DNA of 64,000 nt from Kribbella antibiotica (GTDB taxonomy: Bacteria; Actinomycetota; Actinomycetes; Propionibacteriales; Kribbellaceae), in assembly GCF_004349055.1 (NCBI RefSeq), contig NZ_SMKX01000036.1:1-64000 (forward strand), in the 5' to 3' direction. Below the pieces are notes generated by a model. It had not been told where the DNA came from, searched no databases, and was given only the letters and a program-made list of their open reading frames with translations. Positions 17,626 through 27,312 of the stretch are shown here, piece by piece. The translations under genes and the position numbers were made by a program. How positions within the stretch are numbered: position 1 is the stretch's first letter; the number at the start of each line of letters is the position of its first letter.

Positions 17626-17629
<4 letters not shown>
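16997..17629 (+). CDS. purN: Phosphoribosylglycinamide formyltransferase
   Basis: A 210-residue enzyme with a GTG start. It carries the N-terminal GAR-binding loop [18 protein letters not shown] and the catalytic region [21 protein letters not shown], with the conserved Asn-x-His and downstream [17 protein letters not shown]. It transfers the formyl group of 10-formyl-THF to GAR, the third step of de novo purine synthesis, in the cytosol. The stop overlaps the start of purH (GTGA), so the two are translationally coupled. FolD, encoded 4 kb downstream, supplies the formyl donor. The family usually has LHP or LNIHPSLLP at the loop; here NTHNALLP is a normal actinobacterial variant. Confidence 0.97.
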
Positions 17630-19185
<1,556 letters not shown>

Positions 19186-19198
19186 TACGCCGCCCGCT

Positions 19199-19236
19199 GC
19201 GCGGGGTGTGTGGGCTACCGCCCACGTCCCCCGCGC
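19199..19236. terminator. Terminator-like hairpin between purH and the toxin-antitoxin genes
   Basis: GCGCGGGG (19199-19206) pairs with CCCCGCGC (19229-19236), and inside GTGGGC (19210-19215) pairs with GCCCAC (19220-19225) across a TACC loop, with a small internal loop between the stems. It separates convergent transcription units and has no T tract. Confidence 0.6.
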
Positions 19237-19251
19237 ACGCTGGAGCGCGAC

Positions 19252-19569
19252 TCAGCTAAGAACGAGGCGTTCGTCGCCGAAACTGGCAACAACCTCAAGC
19301 CGGCCACCGAGCGCTTCGACATACTTGCGGATGGTGCTGAGCTCGGAGCGCGCCAGCTCACCACGCTCGATCTTGGAGACCGCGGTCTGCGTGATGTGCA
19401 GCCGCTCGGCCAGATCCGTCTGTGTCAGCCCATGCTCCTGCCGCACCTCGGCCAGCCGGTAAGCCCGGACCTCGGCCAGCGCCTCTTCCTTGTAGGCCTC
19501 GTGCCGGGCTTTGTCCTCCGGGGTCTTGATGAACTTCGCCAGCTCTTCTTCGTGCGTGTGGTACTTCAT
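19252..19569 (-). CDS. HigA-type XRE antitoxin
   Basis: A 105-residue protein, second gene of a two-gene toxin-antitoxin operon, whose ATG overlaps the toxin stop (ATGA). After a helical N-terminus (about residues 1-45) comes an XRE helix-turn-helix, LTQTDLAERLHITQTAVSKIERGE, then the strand ALGGRLEVVASFGDERLVLS, the hallmark C-terminus of antitoxins paired with Gp49/HigB-type toxins. It should bind and neutralise the toxin and repress the operon through the direct repeats upstream. The toxin-first order is typical of higBA. It lies in the accessory stretch downstream of purH and could have been acquired horizontally, although base composition is not unusual. Confidence 0.88.
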   Translation of the reverse strand: MKYHTHEEELAKFIKTPEDKARHEAYKEEALAEVRAYRLAEVRQEHGLTQTDLAERLHITQTAVSKIERGELARSELSTIRKYVEALGGRLEVVASFGDERLVLS

Positions 19570-19940
19570 CCTTGTTTTCTCCGCCCGTTCATAGGTCCTG
19601 GCTGTTTCTTCAGTTCAATCAGCCACTCGGCGTACAACTCGTCGGCGATCGGGATGTTCGTGCGGTACCAGGCCTCCCACTGTCCGGCCTTGTCGCCTCC
19701 GATCAGCAGGACGGCCCGGCGTACCGGATCGAAGACGAACAGAACTCTGATCGTGCCACTGCGCAACTCCTTCATATTCGGGTGACACGACGACTTGATC
19801 GTCTCCACCACAGGTCTGCCCAGTCCCGGTCCCAGGTCTGCGATCAGGCTGACCCGGGCGCGGAGCCGGTCGCGGTCGGTTGCGGACAGTTCGTCCAACC
19901 ACTTGGTGTAGGTCTCGGTGTAGGCGACCGTGTACGTCAT
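19566..19940 (-). CDS. HigB / Gp49-type RelE-superfamily toxin
   Basis: A 124-residue protein with the RelE/Gp49 layout: an N-terminal helical hairpin (TYTKWLDELSATDRDRLRARV), then the beta-sheet core CHPNMKELRSGTIRVLFVFDPVRRAVLLIGGDKAG, which contains the basic residues (Lys, Arg) typical of ribosome-dependent mRNA interferases. The C-terminal YAEWLIELKKQ is a helix. The downstream XRE gene overlaps its stop. Such toxins cleave mRNA on the ribosome when the antitoxin is degraded. The start ATG at 19940 is adjacent to AT-rich repeats that look like the operator. Assignment to the Gp49 (HigB2-like) subgroup is by pattern, not search. Confidence 0.85.
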   Translation of the reverse strand: MTYTVAYTETYTKWLDELSATDRDRLRARVSLIADLGPGLGRPVVETIKSSCHPNMKELRSGTIRVLFVFDPVRRAVLLIGGDKAGQWEAWYRTNIPIADELYAEWLIELKKQPGPMNGRRKQG

Positions 19941-19950
19941 TAAACCAGAT

Positions 19951-19975
19951 TAGAACCCAGGAGTTCTAGAACCCA
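19951..19975. promoter_or_regulatory. Operator-like repeats of the toxin-antitoxin operon
   Basis: TAGAACCCA occurs twice in direct orientation (19951-19959 and 19967-19975), and AGAAC-N6-GTTCT forms an inverted repeat at 19952-19967. The segment lies 10-35 bases upstream of the toxin start in an AT-richer patch, as expected for an XRE-antitoxin operator. Confidence 0.55.
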
Positions 19976-20118
19976 AAAGTGCTAATCGCGTCAAGATCTC
20001 CCAGCGTGGGTGGCGGTCAACTCAAGAAACCCCGTTGGCCGGACCCGTCGCCGCAACCGCGTGGCCCAAGATGACAACCTCGACCAACTCGTCACTCCCA
20101 TACCTGGAAGGAATCACC

Positions 20119-20586
20119 GTGGACGTTGAAGGCTGTCTAGGTTGCGATGTCGTCTCCGGTCGTCTGCAAGCGCCGGGCGGAGTGCTCCACCAAACGCCGT
20201 CCTGGATCGTCAACCACGTGGTCGGTTCGATGAACCTGGGAACGCTGGTCCTCAGTCCCCGAGACCACGTGGTTGCCGTTGCAGACTTGACGATCGAGGC
20301 CGCCGACGAGCTCGGCCCACTACTTCGCCGTACGGCGCAAGTCGTCGAATCGATCCTGGATCCGGAGCAGACCTACGTCAGCTCATGGGCGCACGGCGAA
20401 TACGGCCGTAAGCACCTACATATCGTCGTACAGCCGATCACCAGCGCGACAGTCGCGGCGTACGACGGAGCTTTGTCGGAGCAACTGCAAGCAAAGATGC
20501 TGTTGTCAGGCAACGAATCAGGTCAAGCCGACGTCGAGCAGTTCTGCGCGCAGGCAGCTGAACGCTTCAGCAACCTGAACCAGTAG
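20119..20586 (+). CDS. HIT-like (histidine triad) nucleotide-binding protein
   Basis: A 155-residue protein if started at GTG 20119, which follows GGAAGGA; a longer frame from 20035 or 20071 is possible. The N-terminal GCLGCDVVSGRLQAPGG matches the C-x-x-C-D/E-I-x-x-G opening of HIT proteins, SMNLGTLVLSPRDHVVAVADL the middle strand-helix, and GRKHLHIVVQP the histidine motif. The usual triad is H-x-H-x-H; only H-x-H is visible here, so hydrolase activity is uncertain. Family members hydrolyse or transfer nucleotides such as Ap4A or GalT-type substrates. It lies upstream of, and in the same direction as, the chorismate mutase gene, with a 24-base gap. Confidence 0.65.
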   Translation: MDVEGCLGCDVVSGRLQAPGGVLHQTPSWIVNHVVGSMNLGTLVLSPRDHVVAVADLTIEAADELGPLLRRTAQVVESILDPEQTYVSSWAHGEYGRKHLHIVVQPITSATVAAYDGALSEQLQAKMLLSGNESGQADVEQFCAQAAERFSNLNQ

Positions 20587-20610
20587 CGCGGATGTGACCG
20601 GTGGAGCCCA

Positions 20611-20925
20611 ATGCGCGAGAGTAGAGCCGTGACCGACCTTGACGCCTCCACCGAACTCGCCCGCCTGCGCGGCACGATCGACAACATCGACGCCGCCCTC
20701 GTGCACCTGCTCGCCGAGCGCTTCAAGTGCACCCAGCAGGTGGGCGAGCTCAAAGCCCGCAGCAGCCTGCCTCCGGCCGACAAGTCCCGCGAGGAACGCC
20801 AGATCACCCGCCTCCGGGCCCTGGCCGCCGACGCCGGCCTGGACCCGGTCTTCGCCGAGAAGTTCCTCAACTTCATCATCGCCGAGGTCATCCAGCACCA
20901 CGAACGCATCGCCGAAGGCAAGTAA
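20611..20925 (+). CDS. Chorismate mutase, AroQ type
   Basis: A 104-residue all-helical protein (98 residues if the GTG at 20629 is used; ATG 20611 has GGTGGAG at good spacing). The AroQ signature is plain: LARLRGTIDNIDAALVHLLAERFKCTQQVGELKA supplies the active-site Arg and Lys, and FLNFIIAEVIQHHERI forms the last helix. It converts chorismate to prephenate for Phe/Tyr synthesis as a free-standing cytosolic dimer. The length matches the short actinobacterial class. It ends nine bases before the convergent kinase-like gene. Confidence 0.9.
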   Translation: MRESRAVTDLDASTELARLRGTIDNIDAALVHLLAERFKCTQQVGELKARSSLPPADKSREERQITRLRALAADAGLDPVFAEKFLNFIIAEVIQHHERIAEGK

Positions 20926-20934
20926 GGGGTCGCT

Positions 20935-21792
20935 TTACCAGACGACCTCGTCGAGCGCCGGCCACGGCGGTCCCTCGCGCAGAACGCGAAGGAACGCCAC
21001 TCCCGATTCTCTGCCGCTCGGGTGCTGGTCGTTGAGGCTCCAGCGATGCGCCGCGATGATCGCCAGTACGACGCCTCTGCATTCGTTGACGAGATCTTGG
21101 TCGGCGTCGGGGTAGTGCCGGCTGACTTCGTTGGGCACCCAAGCCAGGTCGTACTCGACTGGCCCGCGGGCGGTGTTTTCGAAGTCGATGAAGAGCGGCC
21201 CGTTCTTCGTGGTCAGGATGTTGAACGGGTGCGGCTCGCCATGCAGCACCTGTACGGCGCCGCGCCGGCTGACGATTGATCGCCCCAGATCGTGCAGCGT
21301 ATTGGCGAGCAACGCTCGGTCCGCATCCGCGAGATCGGGGGTGACGTCATGGCTGGCAACATCGCGTTGAATATCAGCCACTCGATCCATGAAGTGTGGT
21401 GCCGTAACCTCGATCCGCCGCAGGCCTGCATGCAGACGTGCAAGCGCCTGCGCATACTCGGCCGCCGAAAGCGTTCGAGACTCCACCGGCTCGAAGTAGG
21501 CCCACAGAGCGATCTTGAAGCCGTCACGCACGAAGACGCGTGGTTCGACCCGCGACTCGAGCGGGGCAACCGGGCTGTCCGTCTGCGCTAGCAGTCTGAC
21601 GAGTTCAACTTCTTGCTCTGCGCTCGCGAAATGCGTCAAGGGCGTGACCCGGGCGACTGTGTCGCACGGCGTCAGGCGGATGACGAGTCGGTTGGAGTCG
21701 CTGAGAACGATCGCGTCATCGACGGCCAAGCCGAGCTCCGAGGCGGTCGACATCGCCGCGGCCACCGCACGCCGTACCTCAGATGCTTCCAT
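20935..21792 (-). CDS. Aminoglycoside-phosphotransferase-fold (APH) kinase
   Basis: A 285-residue protein starting MEASEVRRAVAAAM; the upstream frame belongs to another gene. The kinase signature is VLHGEPHPFNILTT, where the Brenner motif is usually HGDxHxxN. Here Glu replaces the catalytic Asp, which makes activity uncertain. LFIDFENTARGPVEYDLAW is the metal-binding (DFD/E) motif and looks intact. Such APH-family proteins phosphorylate small molecules: antibiotics, choline, sugars or spectinomycin. It overlaps the preceding adenylate-kinase-like gene by 14 bases, so the two form an operon. Confidence 0.75.
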   Translation of the reverse strand: MEASEVRRAVAAAMSTASELGLAVDDAIVLSDSNRLVIRLTPCDTVARVTPLTHFASAEQEVELVRLLAQTDSPVAPLESRVEPRVFVRDGFKIALWAYFEPVESRTLSAAEYAQALARLHAGLRRIEVTAPHFMDRVADIQRDVASHDVTPDLADADRALLANTLHDLGRSIVSRRGAVQVLHGEPHPFNILTTKNGPLFIDFENTARGPVEYDLAWVPNEVSRHYPDADQDLVNECRGVVLAIIAAHRWSLNDQHPSGRESGVAFLRVLREGPPWPALDEVVW

Positions 21793-22345
21793 CGTCGCGT
21801 CCGTCTCCCTCGATACCGACTGACCCGTCGAGGAATTCCCCGATTGCCCGTTGGGACTTGAGCACATGCAGGGTCGCGTGTTGCCCGTGCCGGGCGATGA
21901 TCGCTTGCTCGCGTTCGAGTTCCTCCCGTCGGCCCCGCCAGATGAGCGGGATGAGCCGCCATTCATCGCGCAACCGTTGCCAGGGTGTGTACTCACATCC
22001 TTCAGGCAGCGTGTCTGGCATTCGGCAGCCGCGCAGCAACGCGCGTCCCGCGCATCGCCACCACGGCGTGGCCAGGACCACCACGGTGTCGGCACGTTCG
22101 AGCCGAAGGTCGAGCGTCTCGGTGTAGTTGCCATCGGCAATCCATGCGTCGTTGGCAAGGAGGTCGTGTTGTTTCTCGCGCCACTCGGCCTCCGACGGTT
22201 CGGTCCAGCCCGCCTTCCAGAAGTGGAGGTCCAGATGAATGAGCGGCAGCCCGGACTTGACCGCAAGTGCCCGGGAGAACGTGGATTTCCCGGCGCCGGC
22301 CAGCCCGGTGACGACGATGCGGCGTTGCTTTTCGTGGGGGTTCAT
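21779..22345 (-). CDS. P-loop kinase, FlaR/adenylate-kinase-like (topology modulation family)
   Basis: A 188-residue protein beginning MNPHEKQRRIVVTGLAGAGKST, whose Walker A is GLAGAGKST. It then has LDLHFWKAGW, the W-x-x-K/R stretch, DAWIADGNYTETLDLRLERAD and PWWRCAGRALLRG, all characteristic of the adenylate-kinase-like P-loop proteins often annotated as DNA topology modulation protein FlaR. These are small-molecule kinases of unknown substrate. The start at 22345 is the first ATG; further upstream frame residues do not look coding. The 3' end overlaps the APH-like gene, suggesting paired phosphorylation of one compound, which is inference. Confidence 0.8.
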   Translation of the reverse strand: MNPHEKQRRIVVTGLAGAGKSTFSRALAVKSGLPLIHLDLHFWKAGWTEPSEAEWREKQHDLLANDAWIADGNYTETLDLRLERADTVVVLATPWWRCAGRALLRGCRMPDTLPEGCEYTPWQRLRDEWRLIPLIWRGRREELEREQAIIARHGQHATLHVLKSQRAIGEFLDGSVGIEGDGRDDGSI

Positions 22346-22680
22346 AACACCTTCGCAGGATCGCAGCGGTGCCAGACCCGACGACCTGTCGGCTGTCTGC
22401 GCCGTGGTGTCGAAGCTGGCAAATGACCTTCTGCGACACGGCAGGATCAAGGATGCCGTGGCGAAGCGCCCGGCAGCATCGCACTGCTGCGTACCTCCGC
22501 AGCACGCGACGACACGTCTGTACCTACCGTGTCAGCGCGTGCCCGGCCGACCGGGCAGGTCGCGATGCACCCGACCCCAGACGCCATCCGCCATGAGAAG
22601 CCTCTCCAACGAAATTCAAGGAACAGGCCCGCAAATGCCGACCGTCCATCCAGACCGACTCTAACCGATCGTTCGGACGC
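22346..22680. other. Gene-free stretch upstream of the kinase pair
   Basis: These 335 bases between the FlaR-like start and the DUF3017 stop contain no frame with convincing coding character, no tRNA and no strong terminator. They presumably hold the promoter of the kinase pair. Confidence 0.4.
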
Positions 22681-22959
22681 TCAGTTCGGGACGATGAGGC
22701 CGAGGGTTGCGATGGCTACGGCGGCCAGGAACAGGAACATCGTGTCGAACATGCGGCCTCGGACGCGGAGCAGGCCGACGGCATGGTCGGTAAGCGTGGC
22801 TCGCAGCAACGCCGCGACCCCCGGGGCGGCGGCGAAGATGAGGATGCCGTTGCGCCAGTTGTAGAAGGTGAGGATGACCAGGCCGGCGGCGCCTACCAGG
22901 AGGGCGAGGGCCAGGGGCCATTCGGTGGTACGGCGCTGCGCCTCGCCGGCCATCAGCAC
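22681..22959 (-). CDS. DUF3017 small membrane protein
   Basis: A 92-residue protein (90 if started at ATG 22953) with three hydrophobic segments: LALALLVGAAGLVILTFY, GILIFAAAPGVAALL and MFDTMFLFLAAVAIATLGL. The pattern and the position directly after folD identify the actinobacterial DUF3017 family. The GTG start lies one base after the folD stop, so translation is coupled. Function is unknown; the strong linkage to folD and mdh across actinobacteria is the only clue. Confidence 0.85.
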   Translation of the reverse strand: MLMAGEAQRRTTEWPLALALLVGAAGLVILTFYNWRNGILIFAAAPGVAALLRATLTDHAVGLLRVRGRMFDTMFLFLAAVAIATLGLIVPN

Positions 22960-22960
22960 G

Positions 22961-23821
22961 TCACGCTCGCTTCGGGGCGGTCTCGGCGGCTTCGACGACG
23001 TTGGTGAGGAGCATGGCGCGGGTCATCGGGCCGATGCCGCCGGGCATGGGGGCGATCCAGGCGGCGGCTTCGCGGGCCTCGGGGGCGATGTCGCCGACGA
23101 TCTTGCCTTCGGCGGAGCGGCTGGTGCCGACGTCGAGGAGGACGGCGCCGGGCTTGACCATGTCGGCGGTGATGAGGCCGGCCGAGCCGGCGGCGGCGAT
23201 GACGATGTCGGCGGTGCGGACGACGGCGGCCAGGTCGGTGGTGCCGGTGTGGCACTGGGTGACGGTGGCGTTCTCGGAGCGACGGGTGAAGAGCAGGCCC
23301 ATCGGGCGGCCGGCGGTGACGCCGCGGCCGACGACGACCACGTGCGCGCCCGCGATCGGTACGTCGTACCGGCGGAGCAGTTCGACGCAGCCCTTGGGGG
23401 TGCAGGGGAGCGGGCCGTCTTGGCCGAGGACGAGCTTGCCGAGGCTGACCGGGTGCAGGCCGTCGGCGTCCTTGTCCGGGTCGATCAGGCCGAGCATGGT
23501 GTTGGTGTCGACGTGTTTCGGCAGCGGGAGCTGAACGATGAAGCCGGTACAGGCCGGGTCCTCGTTCAGCTTCTTGATCTCGGCCGCGATCTCGTCCTGG
23601 GTGGCCGTCGCCGGCAGTTCCACCTGGATCGACGCGATGCCGACGGCCGCGCAGTCGCGGTGCTTGCCTGCCACGTACGCGTGGCTGCCCGGGTCGTCGC
23701 CCACCAGGATCGTCCCGAGTCCGGGAACCACACCCTGCTCCGCCAGCTTCGCGACCCGGACCTTGAGCTCGTCCTTGATCGCTGCCGCCGTTGCCTTGCC
23801 ATCCAGAATCTGCGCGGTCAC
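22961..23821 (-). CDS. folD: Methylene-THF dehydrogenase / methenyl-THF cyclohydrolase
   Basis: A 286-residue bifunctional enzyme. The GTG at 23821 ([19 protein letters not shown]) gives the family's standard N-terminus; ATG 23839 would add six residues. Diagnostic are [18 protein letters not shown] (with Lys of the active site), [24 protein letters not shown], the NADP-binding [17 protein letters not shown] and [32 protein letters not shown]. It interconverts 5,10-methylene-, methenyl- and 10-formyl-THF in the cytosol, supplying formyl groups to PurN and PurH encoded 4 kb upstream. The next gene (DUF3017) starts immediately after it. Confidence 0.97.
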   Translation of the reverse strand: MTAQILDGKATAAAIKDELKVRVAKLAEQGVVPGLGTILVGDDPGSHAYVAGKHRDCAAVGIASIQVELPATATQDEIAAEIKKLNEDPACTGFIVQLPLPKHVDTNTMLGLIDPDKDADGLHPVSLGKLVLGQDGPLPCTPKGCVELLRRYDVPIAGAHVVVVGRGVTAGRPMGLLFTRRSENATVTQCHTGTTDLAAVVRTADIVIAAAGSAGLITADMVKPGAVLLDVGTSRSAEGKIVGDIAPEAREAAAWIAPMPGGIGPMTRAMLLTNVVEAAETAPKRA

Positions 23822-23950
23822 GAGGCAAGAGTCTGCCATGTCGTGATCGGCGGGCCTTCGAGCCTGGTCGAAACGGTGGTTCGGCGGCCTCCTGATATCT
23901 ACGGTTATAGGGAAAGAACTTCGAAATGCCGAAGATGAAGGAGAATCTCG

Positions 23951-24502
23951 ATGCGCATCAAGGCGAGACTCGGTATGGCGGTCGCGGTCGGCCTGGCGGC
24001 GATGGCCGGGCCGGTGGTCGCGTCCGCCGCCGCCGCACCGGCCAAGCCGGCGCCAGTGGTCGGCAAGGCGACCCTGATCCCGGGGCAGGCGGTGGTGAAG
24101 CCGACGCAGAAGGCGGTCGCTGCCGATTGGGGCTACATCCGGAACGAGGCCTCCAGCCGTTGCCTGGAGGAGCGGCCCGGCCGGGTGATCGCCACCGGCG
24201 GAACCCCGTGCCGCTTCGACAACGATCAGGCCTGGCAGTGGCAGTACATGGGCGATGTTGGCGGATTCGCTACCTGGCAGCTCGTGAACAGGTCGACGAA
24301 CAACTGTCTCGACGGCGCCAACGGCGGGGTGTACAGCGGCCCCTGCAACGGTGGGATCTATCAGGGCTGGATCCGGTACACGAATGGCGCGATCCAGCAC
24401 CTCGGATCCGACGGCACCGTGCTCCTGGACAGCAGTGCCGCTGACCAGGGGTGGGTCAAGCTGCGCCAGGACTACGGCGCAGCCTCCCAACGCTGGTACT
24501 GA
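23951..24502 (+). CDS. Secreted ricin-B-lectin-like (beta-trefoil) protein
   Basis: A 183-residue protein with AAGGAG before the ATG, and an N-terminal signal peptide ([20 protein letters not shown]…ASAAAA). After a linker the mature part has features of a degenerate RICIN beta-trefoil: [10 protein letters not shown]…[20 protein letters not shown] and a final SQRWY, with Q-x-W-type motifs and paired Cys. No catalytic domain is attached. Such proteins bind sugars outside the cell. It is divergent from folD and convergent with the ABC-F gene, stopping two bases before its end. Confidence 0.6.
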   Translation: MRIKARLGMAVAVGLAAMAGPVVASAAAAPAKPAPVVGKATLIPGQAVVKPTQKAVAADWGYIRNEASSRCLEERPGRVIATGGTPCRFDNDQAWQWQYMGDVGGFATWQLVNRSTNNCLDGANGGVYSGPCNGGIYQGWIRYTNGAIQHLGSDGTVLLDSSAADQGWVKLRQDYGAASQRWY

Positions 24503-24503
24503 G

Positions 24504-26063
24504 CTAGAGCCGCAACTCCGGCCAGTCGGACAGATCCCGCAGCAGTTGCCGGTCGTGCGTTGCTACGACAACCGCGGCCGGCGTGATCTGCAACGCCGAG
24601 GTGAGCTCATCGACCAGGGCGATCGACAGGTGGTTGGTCGGCTCATCCAGCAGTACGACGTGAGGTCGCGCCGCCAGCAGGATCGCGAGATCCAGTCGGC
24701 GCTGCTGCCCCACCGACAACTCACGGACAGGCCGGGATGCCTCCCGTGAGCCGAGTAACCCGAGCTCGCTAAGAGAAATCTCCGATGAGTCGACAGCGGC
24801 GTCGTACGCCTCATGAGCGCGCAGTGCAGACGGCTCCGGTGACTCCTGCCGAAGATGCCCGATCCGAACCGAACTGCCCGAGCAGCCAGCCAGCACCGAC
24901 AACAGCGTGGACTTGCCCGCACCATTCGCGCCGGTCACGAGCAGTCGATCACCGGACTGCAAAACAATCGGAGCGTACGGCGCGAGTCGCCCCGGAACCC
25001 CAGCGCCCGGAGCGTCCACCAATCGAGCCCCCGGTCGCGAGCCCAGCAAGGGCATCCGGAACTGCGTCGGCGGTCGGGGGGTGTCGATGACATGTGCCTC
25101 GAGATCCTCCTGCCGCCGACGCACCGCCCGAACCACTCCCGGCGCGCGCGTCGCCCGAGTGTGCCCGCCGGTCCCCTTGGGCGGTCGCCATCCGGTCGAC
25201 AACCGGTTCTGTGCCGTCGACAGATCTTCCGTCAGTCGTTGCCGCTCAGCGAGCTGCTCGCGATATTCCTCCTCCCATCGGGAGCGCTCAGCCGACCGCC
25301 CCTCGAGATACCCGCGATATCCACCGCCGTACAGCCGCGGTAATCCATCTCGAGTCGGATCCAGATCAAGCACCGCGGTCGCAACCTCCGACAGCAGCGC
25401 CCGATCATGGCTCACCAGTACGACGCCGCCCGGATATGCCCGCAATTCCGCAGTCAGGTAAGCAAGTCCGCCTGCATCCAGGTGGTTCGTCGGCTCATCA
25501 AGCAACAGCAACTCATGCCCGGCCCCCAGCAAACAGGCCAGCCGGATTCGATAGCGCTGCCCAACCGACAACGTCGACAGCACGCGGCTCCGATCATCAA
25601 CCGCACTCAACGCGGCAAGTGCGATGTCGACCCGCCGATCGGCATCCCAGGCGCCCAACGCCTCGGCAACCGCCAGTGCCTCGGCGTACAAGTCGTCCGC
25701 ACCAGAAGCCTCGGCGGCCAACGCGGAAGTCGCAGCATCGAACGCAGCCAAAGCACCCCGTACGGCGACCAGTTCGACGTCAATGAGGTCGCCCACGGTC
25801 CGGTCGGCGCCGACCGGCATCTCCTGGTCGGCAATCCCGATCCCGCCAGTACGGCGTACCGATCCCGCATCGGGAACGAGTCGTCCGGCCAGGACCTGGA
25901 GCAGCGTGGTCTTGCCGCGACCGTTCTCGCCGACAACGCCGAGCCGGTCGCCGGTCGACACGGTCAGCTCGACGCCGTTCAGGACGGGATGACCGCCGCG
26001 GGCGATGGTCACGCCGGTCGCGGTCAGGTGTGCTCGGGCGCGGGTGGATAAGGCGATGGACAT
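24504..26063 (-). CDS. ABC-F ATPase, antibiotic-resistance (ribosomal protection) type
   Basis: A 519-residue soluble protein with two ABC ATPase cassettes and no membrane segment. Cassette 1 has Walker [10 protein letters not shown], signature [12 protein letters not shown] and Walker [13 protein letters not shown]; cassette 2 has [21 protein letters not shown] and [12 protein letters not shown]. An Arg/Glu-rich linker between them (residues about 250-320) is the P-site interaction region that in ABC-F proteins reaches the peptidyl-transferase centre. The compact size fits the actinobacterial Msr/Vga/TlrC-like resistance subgroup rather than EttA. It would dislodge ribosome-targeting antibiotics. 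A 7-codon leader frame and hairpins 125 bases upstream suggest induction by stalled ribosomes. The ribosome-binding site is GGAGGAAGC before ATG 26063. Confidence 0.85.
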   Translation of the reverse strand: MSIALSTRARAHLTATGVTIARGGHPVLNGVELTVSTGDRLGVVGENGRGKTTLLQVLAGRLVPDAGSVRRTGGIGIADQEMPVGADRTVGDLIDVELVAVRGALAAFDAATSALAAEASGADDLYAEALAVAEALGAWDADRRVDIALAALSAVDDRSRVLSTLSVGQRYRIRLACLLGAGHELLLLDEPTNHLDAGGLAYLTAELRAYPGGVVLVSHDRALLSEVATAVLDLDPTRDGLPRLYGGGYRGYLEGRSAERSRWEEEYREQLAERQRLTEDLSTAQNRLSTGWRPPKGTGGHTRATRAPGVVRAVRRRQEDLEAHVIDTPRPPTQFRMPLLGSRPGARLVDAPGAGVPGRLAPYAPIVLQSGDRLLVTGANGAGKSTLLSVLAGCSGSSVRIGHLRQESPEPSALRAHEAYDAAVDSSEISLSELGLLGSREASRPVRELSVGQQRRLDLAILLAARPHVVLLDEPTNHLSIALVDELTSALQITPAAVVVATHDRQLLRDLSDWPELRL

Positions 26064-26148
26064 GCTTCCTCCGAAGCGAACCCGGACAGAGCGCAGGACA
26101 GAGCTCTGCCGTGGTTCAAGGTCGTGAGTGGACAGCGGAACGCGAGAA

Positions 26149-26177
26149 CCGCGGCAGGGCCCGATCGGGCGCCGCGG
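26149..26177 (-). promoter_or_regulatory. Attenuator-like hairpin between leader peptide and ABC-F gene
   Basis: On the coding strand of the ABC-F gene the stem CCGCGGC (26177-26171) pairs with GCCGCGG (26155-26149), enclosing GCCC/GGGC (26070s to 26059 side, 26159-26162 with 26167-26170). It begins about 12 bases after the leader stop codon. It could be a terminator or ribosome-binding-site-sequestering attenuator; no T tract follows. Confidence 0.45.
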
Positions 26178-26188
26178 GGTCCGGGCTG

Positions 26189-26212
26189 TCAGAGGAAGTA
26201 GAGATTTTGCAT
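26189..26212 (-). CDS. Seven-residue leader peptide MQNLYFL upstream of the ABC-F gene
   Basis: The sequence upstream of the ABC-F gene contains ATG-CAA-AAT-CTC-TAC-TTC-CTC-TGA, encoding MQNLYFL, 125 bases before the main start. A TAGCGT box (TAnnnT) lies eight bases before this ATG, so the transcript may be nearly leaderless. Short aromatic/hydrophobic leader peptides (for example MYLIFM of msrD) control resistance genes by antibiotic-dependent ribosome stalling and attenuation; this fits that pattern. Evidence here is sequence only, and the peptide's own sequence is not a known leader. Confidence 0.5.
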   Translation of the reverse strand: MQNLYFL

Positions 26213-26270
26213 GTCCCCGACGCTAGCAGGACGCCGCGGGAATGTCCTCTGAGTTGTCAGGGTTCAGCTA

Positions 26271-26292
26271 GATAGTTTATTCTTGAACTATC
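26271..26292. promoter_or_regulatory. Operator-like palindrome upstream of pirin
   Basis: GATAGTT (26271-26277) and AACTATC (26286-26292) form a perfect 7-bp inverted repeat with an eight-base spacer, in an AT-rich patch directly before the ribosome-binding site AGGAGGAG (26298-26305). Its position suits repression of the pirin gene by a small dimeric regulator not encoded here. Confidence 0.55.
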
Positions 26293-26311
26293 CAGCCAGG
26301 AGGAGACCACC

Positions 26312-27298
26312 ATGCCCGCCGTGACCGTCAGCGACATCACCGTGCTGCCCCGCATCAACCAGCCGGACCCGGCCGTCGCCCGCGAGCGTGCGGTCAAGTC
26401 GGTCACCACTGCGCCGAGCGGTTACGAAGGCGAAGGCTTCCCCGTACGGCGTGCCTTCGCGGGCGTGGATCTGAAGGATCTGGACCCGTTCATCCACATG
26501 GATCAAATGGGCGAGGTCGAGTACGCGCCGGGTGAGCCCAAGGGCACTCCGTGGCACCCGCACCGCGGTTTCGAGACCGTCACGTACATGCTCGACGGCA
26601 TCATGGAGCACCAGGATTCCCAGGGTGGCGGTGGTGTCATCTCCAACGGCGACACCCAGTGGATGACCGCAGGCTCAGGCCTCCTGCACATCGAGACTCC
26701 GCCGGAGCACCTCGTCACGAGCGGCGGTCTGTTCCACGGCGTGCAGCTGTGGGTCAACCTGCCGAAGGCGCAGAAGTGGGCCGCTCCCCGCTACCAGGAC
26801 ATCCGCGGTGGCGACTCCGCGCTGCTGTCCACACATGACGGTGGCTCACTGATCCGCGTGATCGCCGGTTCGGTCGACGGCCACGAGGGCCCTGGTTCGA
26901 CGTACAGCCCGATCACTTTGGTGCACGCGACGATCAGCCCGGGCGCCGAGCTCGTGCTGCCGTGGCAGCCGGACTACAACGCGCTCGTCTACGTCCTCGC
27001 CGGTCAGGGCACGGTCGGCGCCGAGCGGCGTCCGTTCCGCAAGGGCCAGCTCGCCGTCTTCGGTCCCGGCGACACCATCCGTACGGCGGCAGCGCAGTCC
27101 CAGCCGCAGGCGGAGCCGAACCTCGACGTACTGGTGATCGGCGGCCGTCCGATCCGCGAGCCGATCGCGATGGCCGGGCCGTTCGTGATGAACACCCGCG
27201 CCGAGGTGGTCCAGGCGTTCGAGGACTTCCAGGCCGGCAAACTCGGCTCGATCCCGGCCGTCCACGGTCTCGGCACGGAGCTCCACCAGTCCAACTGA
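26312..27298 (+). CDS. Pirin-family bicupin protein
   Basis: A 328-residue protein with a very strong ribosome-binding site. The N-terminal cupin carries the metal ligands in WHPHRGFETVTYMLDG (two His), HQDSQGG (His) and WMTAGSGLLHIE (Glu), matching pirins with quercetin 2,3-dioxygenase activity. The C-terminal cupin (ATISPGAELVLPWQPDYNALVYVLAG) and the ending GGRPIREPIAMAGPFVMN are also typical. No signal peptide. Bacterial pirins act as quercetinases or redox/transcription cofactors, so the exact job is open. The operator-like palindrome suggests regulated expression, perhaps by plant-derived or oxidative signals. Confidence 0.92.
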   Translation: MPAVTVSDITVLPRINQPDPAVARERAVKSVTTAPSGYEGEGFPVRRAFAGVDLKDLDPFIHMDQMGEVEYAPGEPKGTPWHPHRGFETVTYMLDGIMEHQDSQGGGGVISNGDTQWMTAGSGLLHIETPPEHLVTSGGLFHGVQLWVNLPKAQKWAAPRYQDIRGGDSALLSTHDGGSLIRVIAGSVDGHEGPGSTYSPITLVHATISPGAELVLPWQPDYNALVYVLAGQGTVGAERRPFRKGQLAVFGPGDTIRTAAAQSQPQAEPNLDVLVIGGRPIREPIAMAGPFVMNTRAEVVQAFEDFQAGKLGSIPAVHGLGTELHQSN

Positions 27299-27312
27299 CG
27301 TAACCTACGGCG

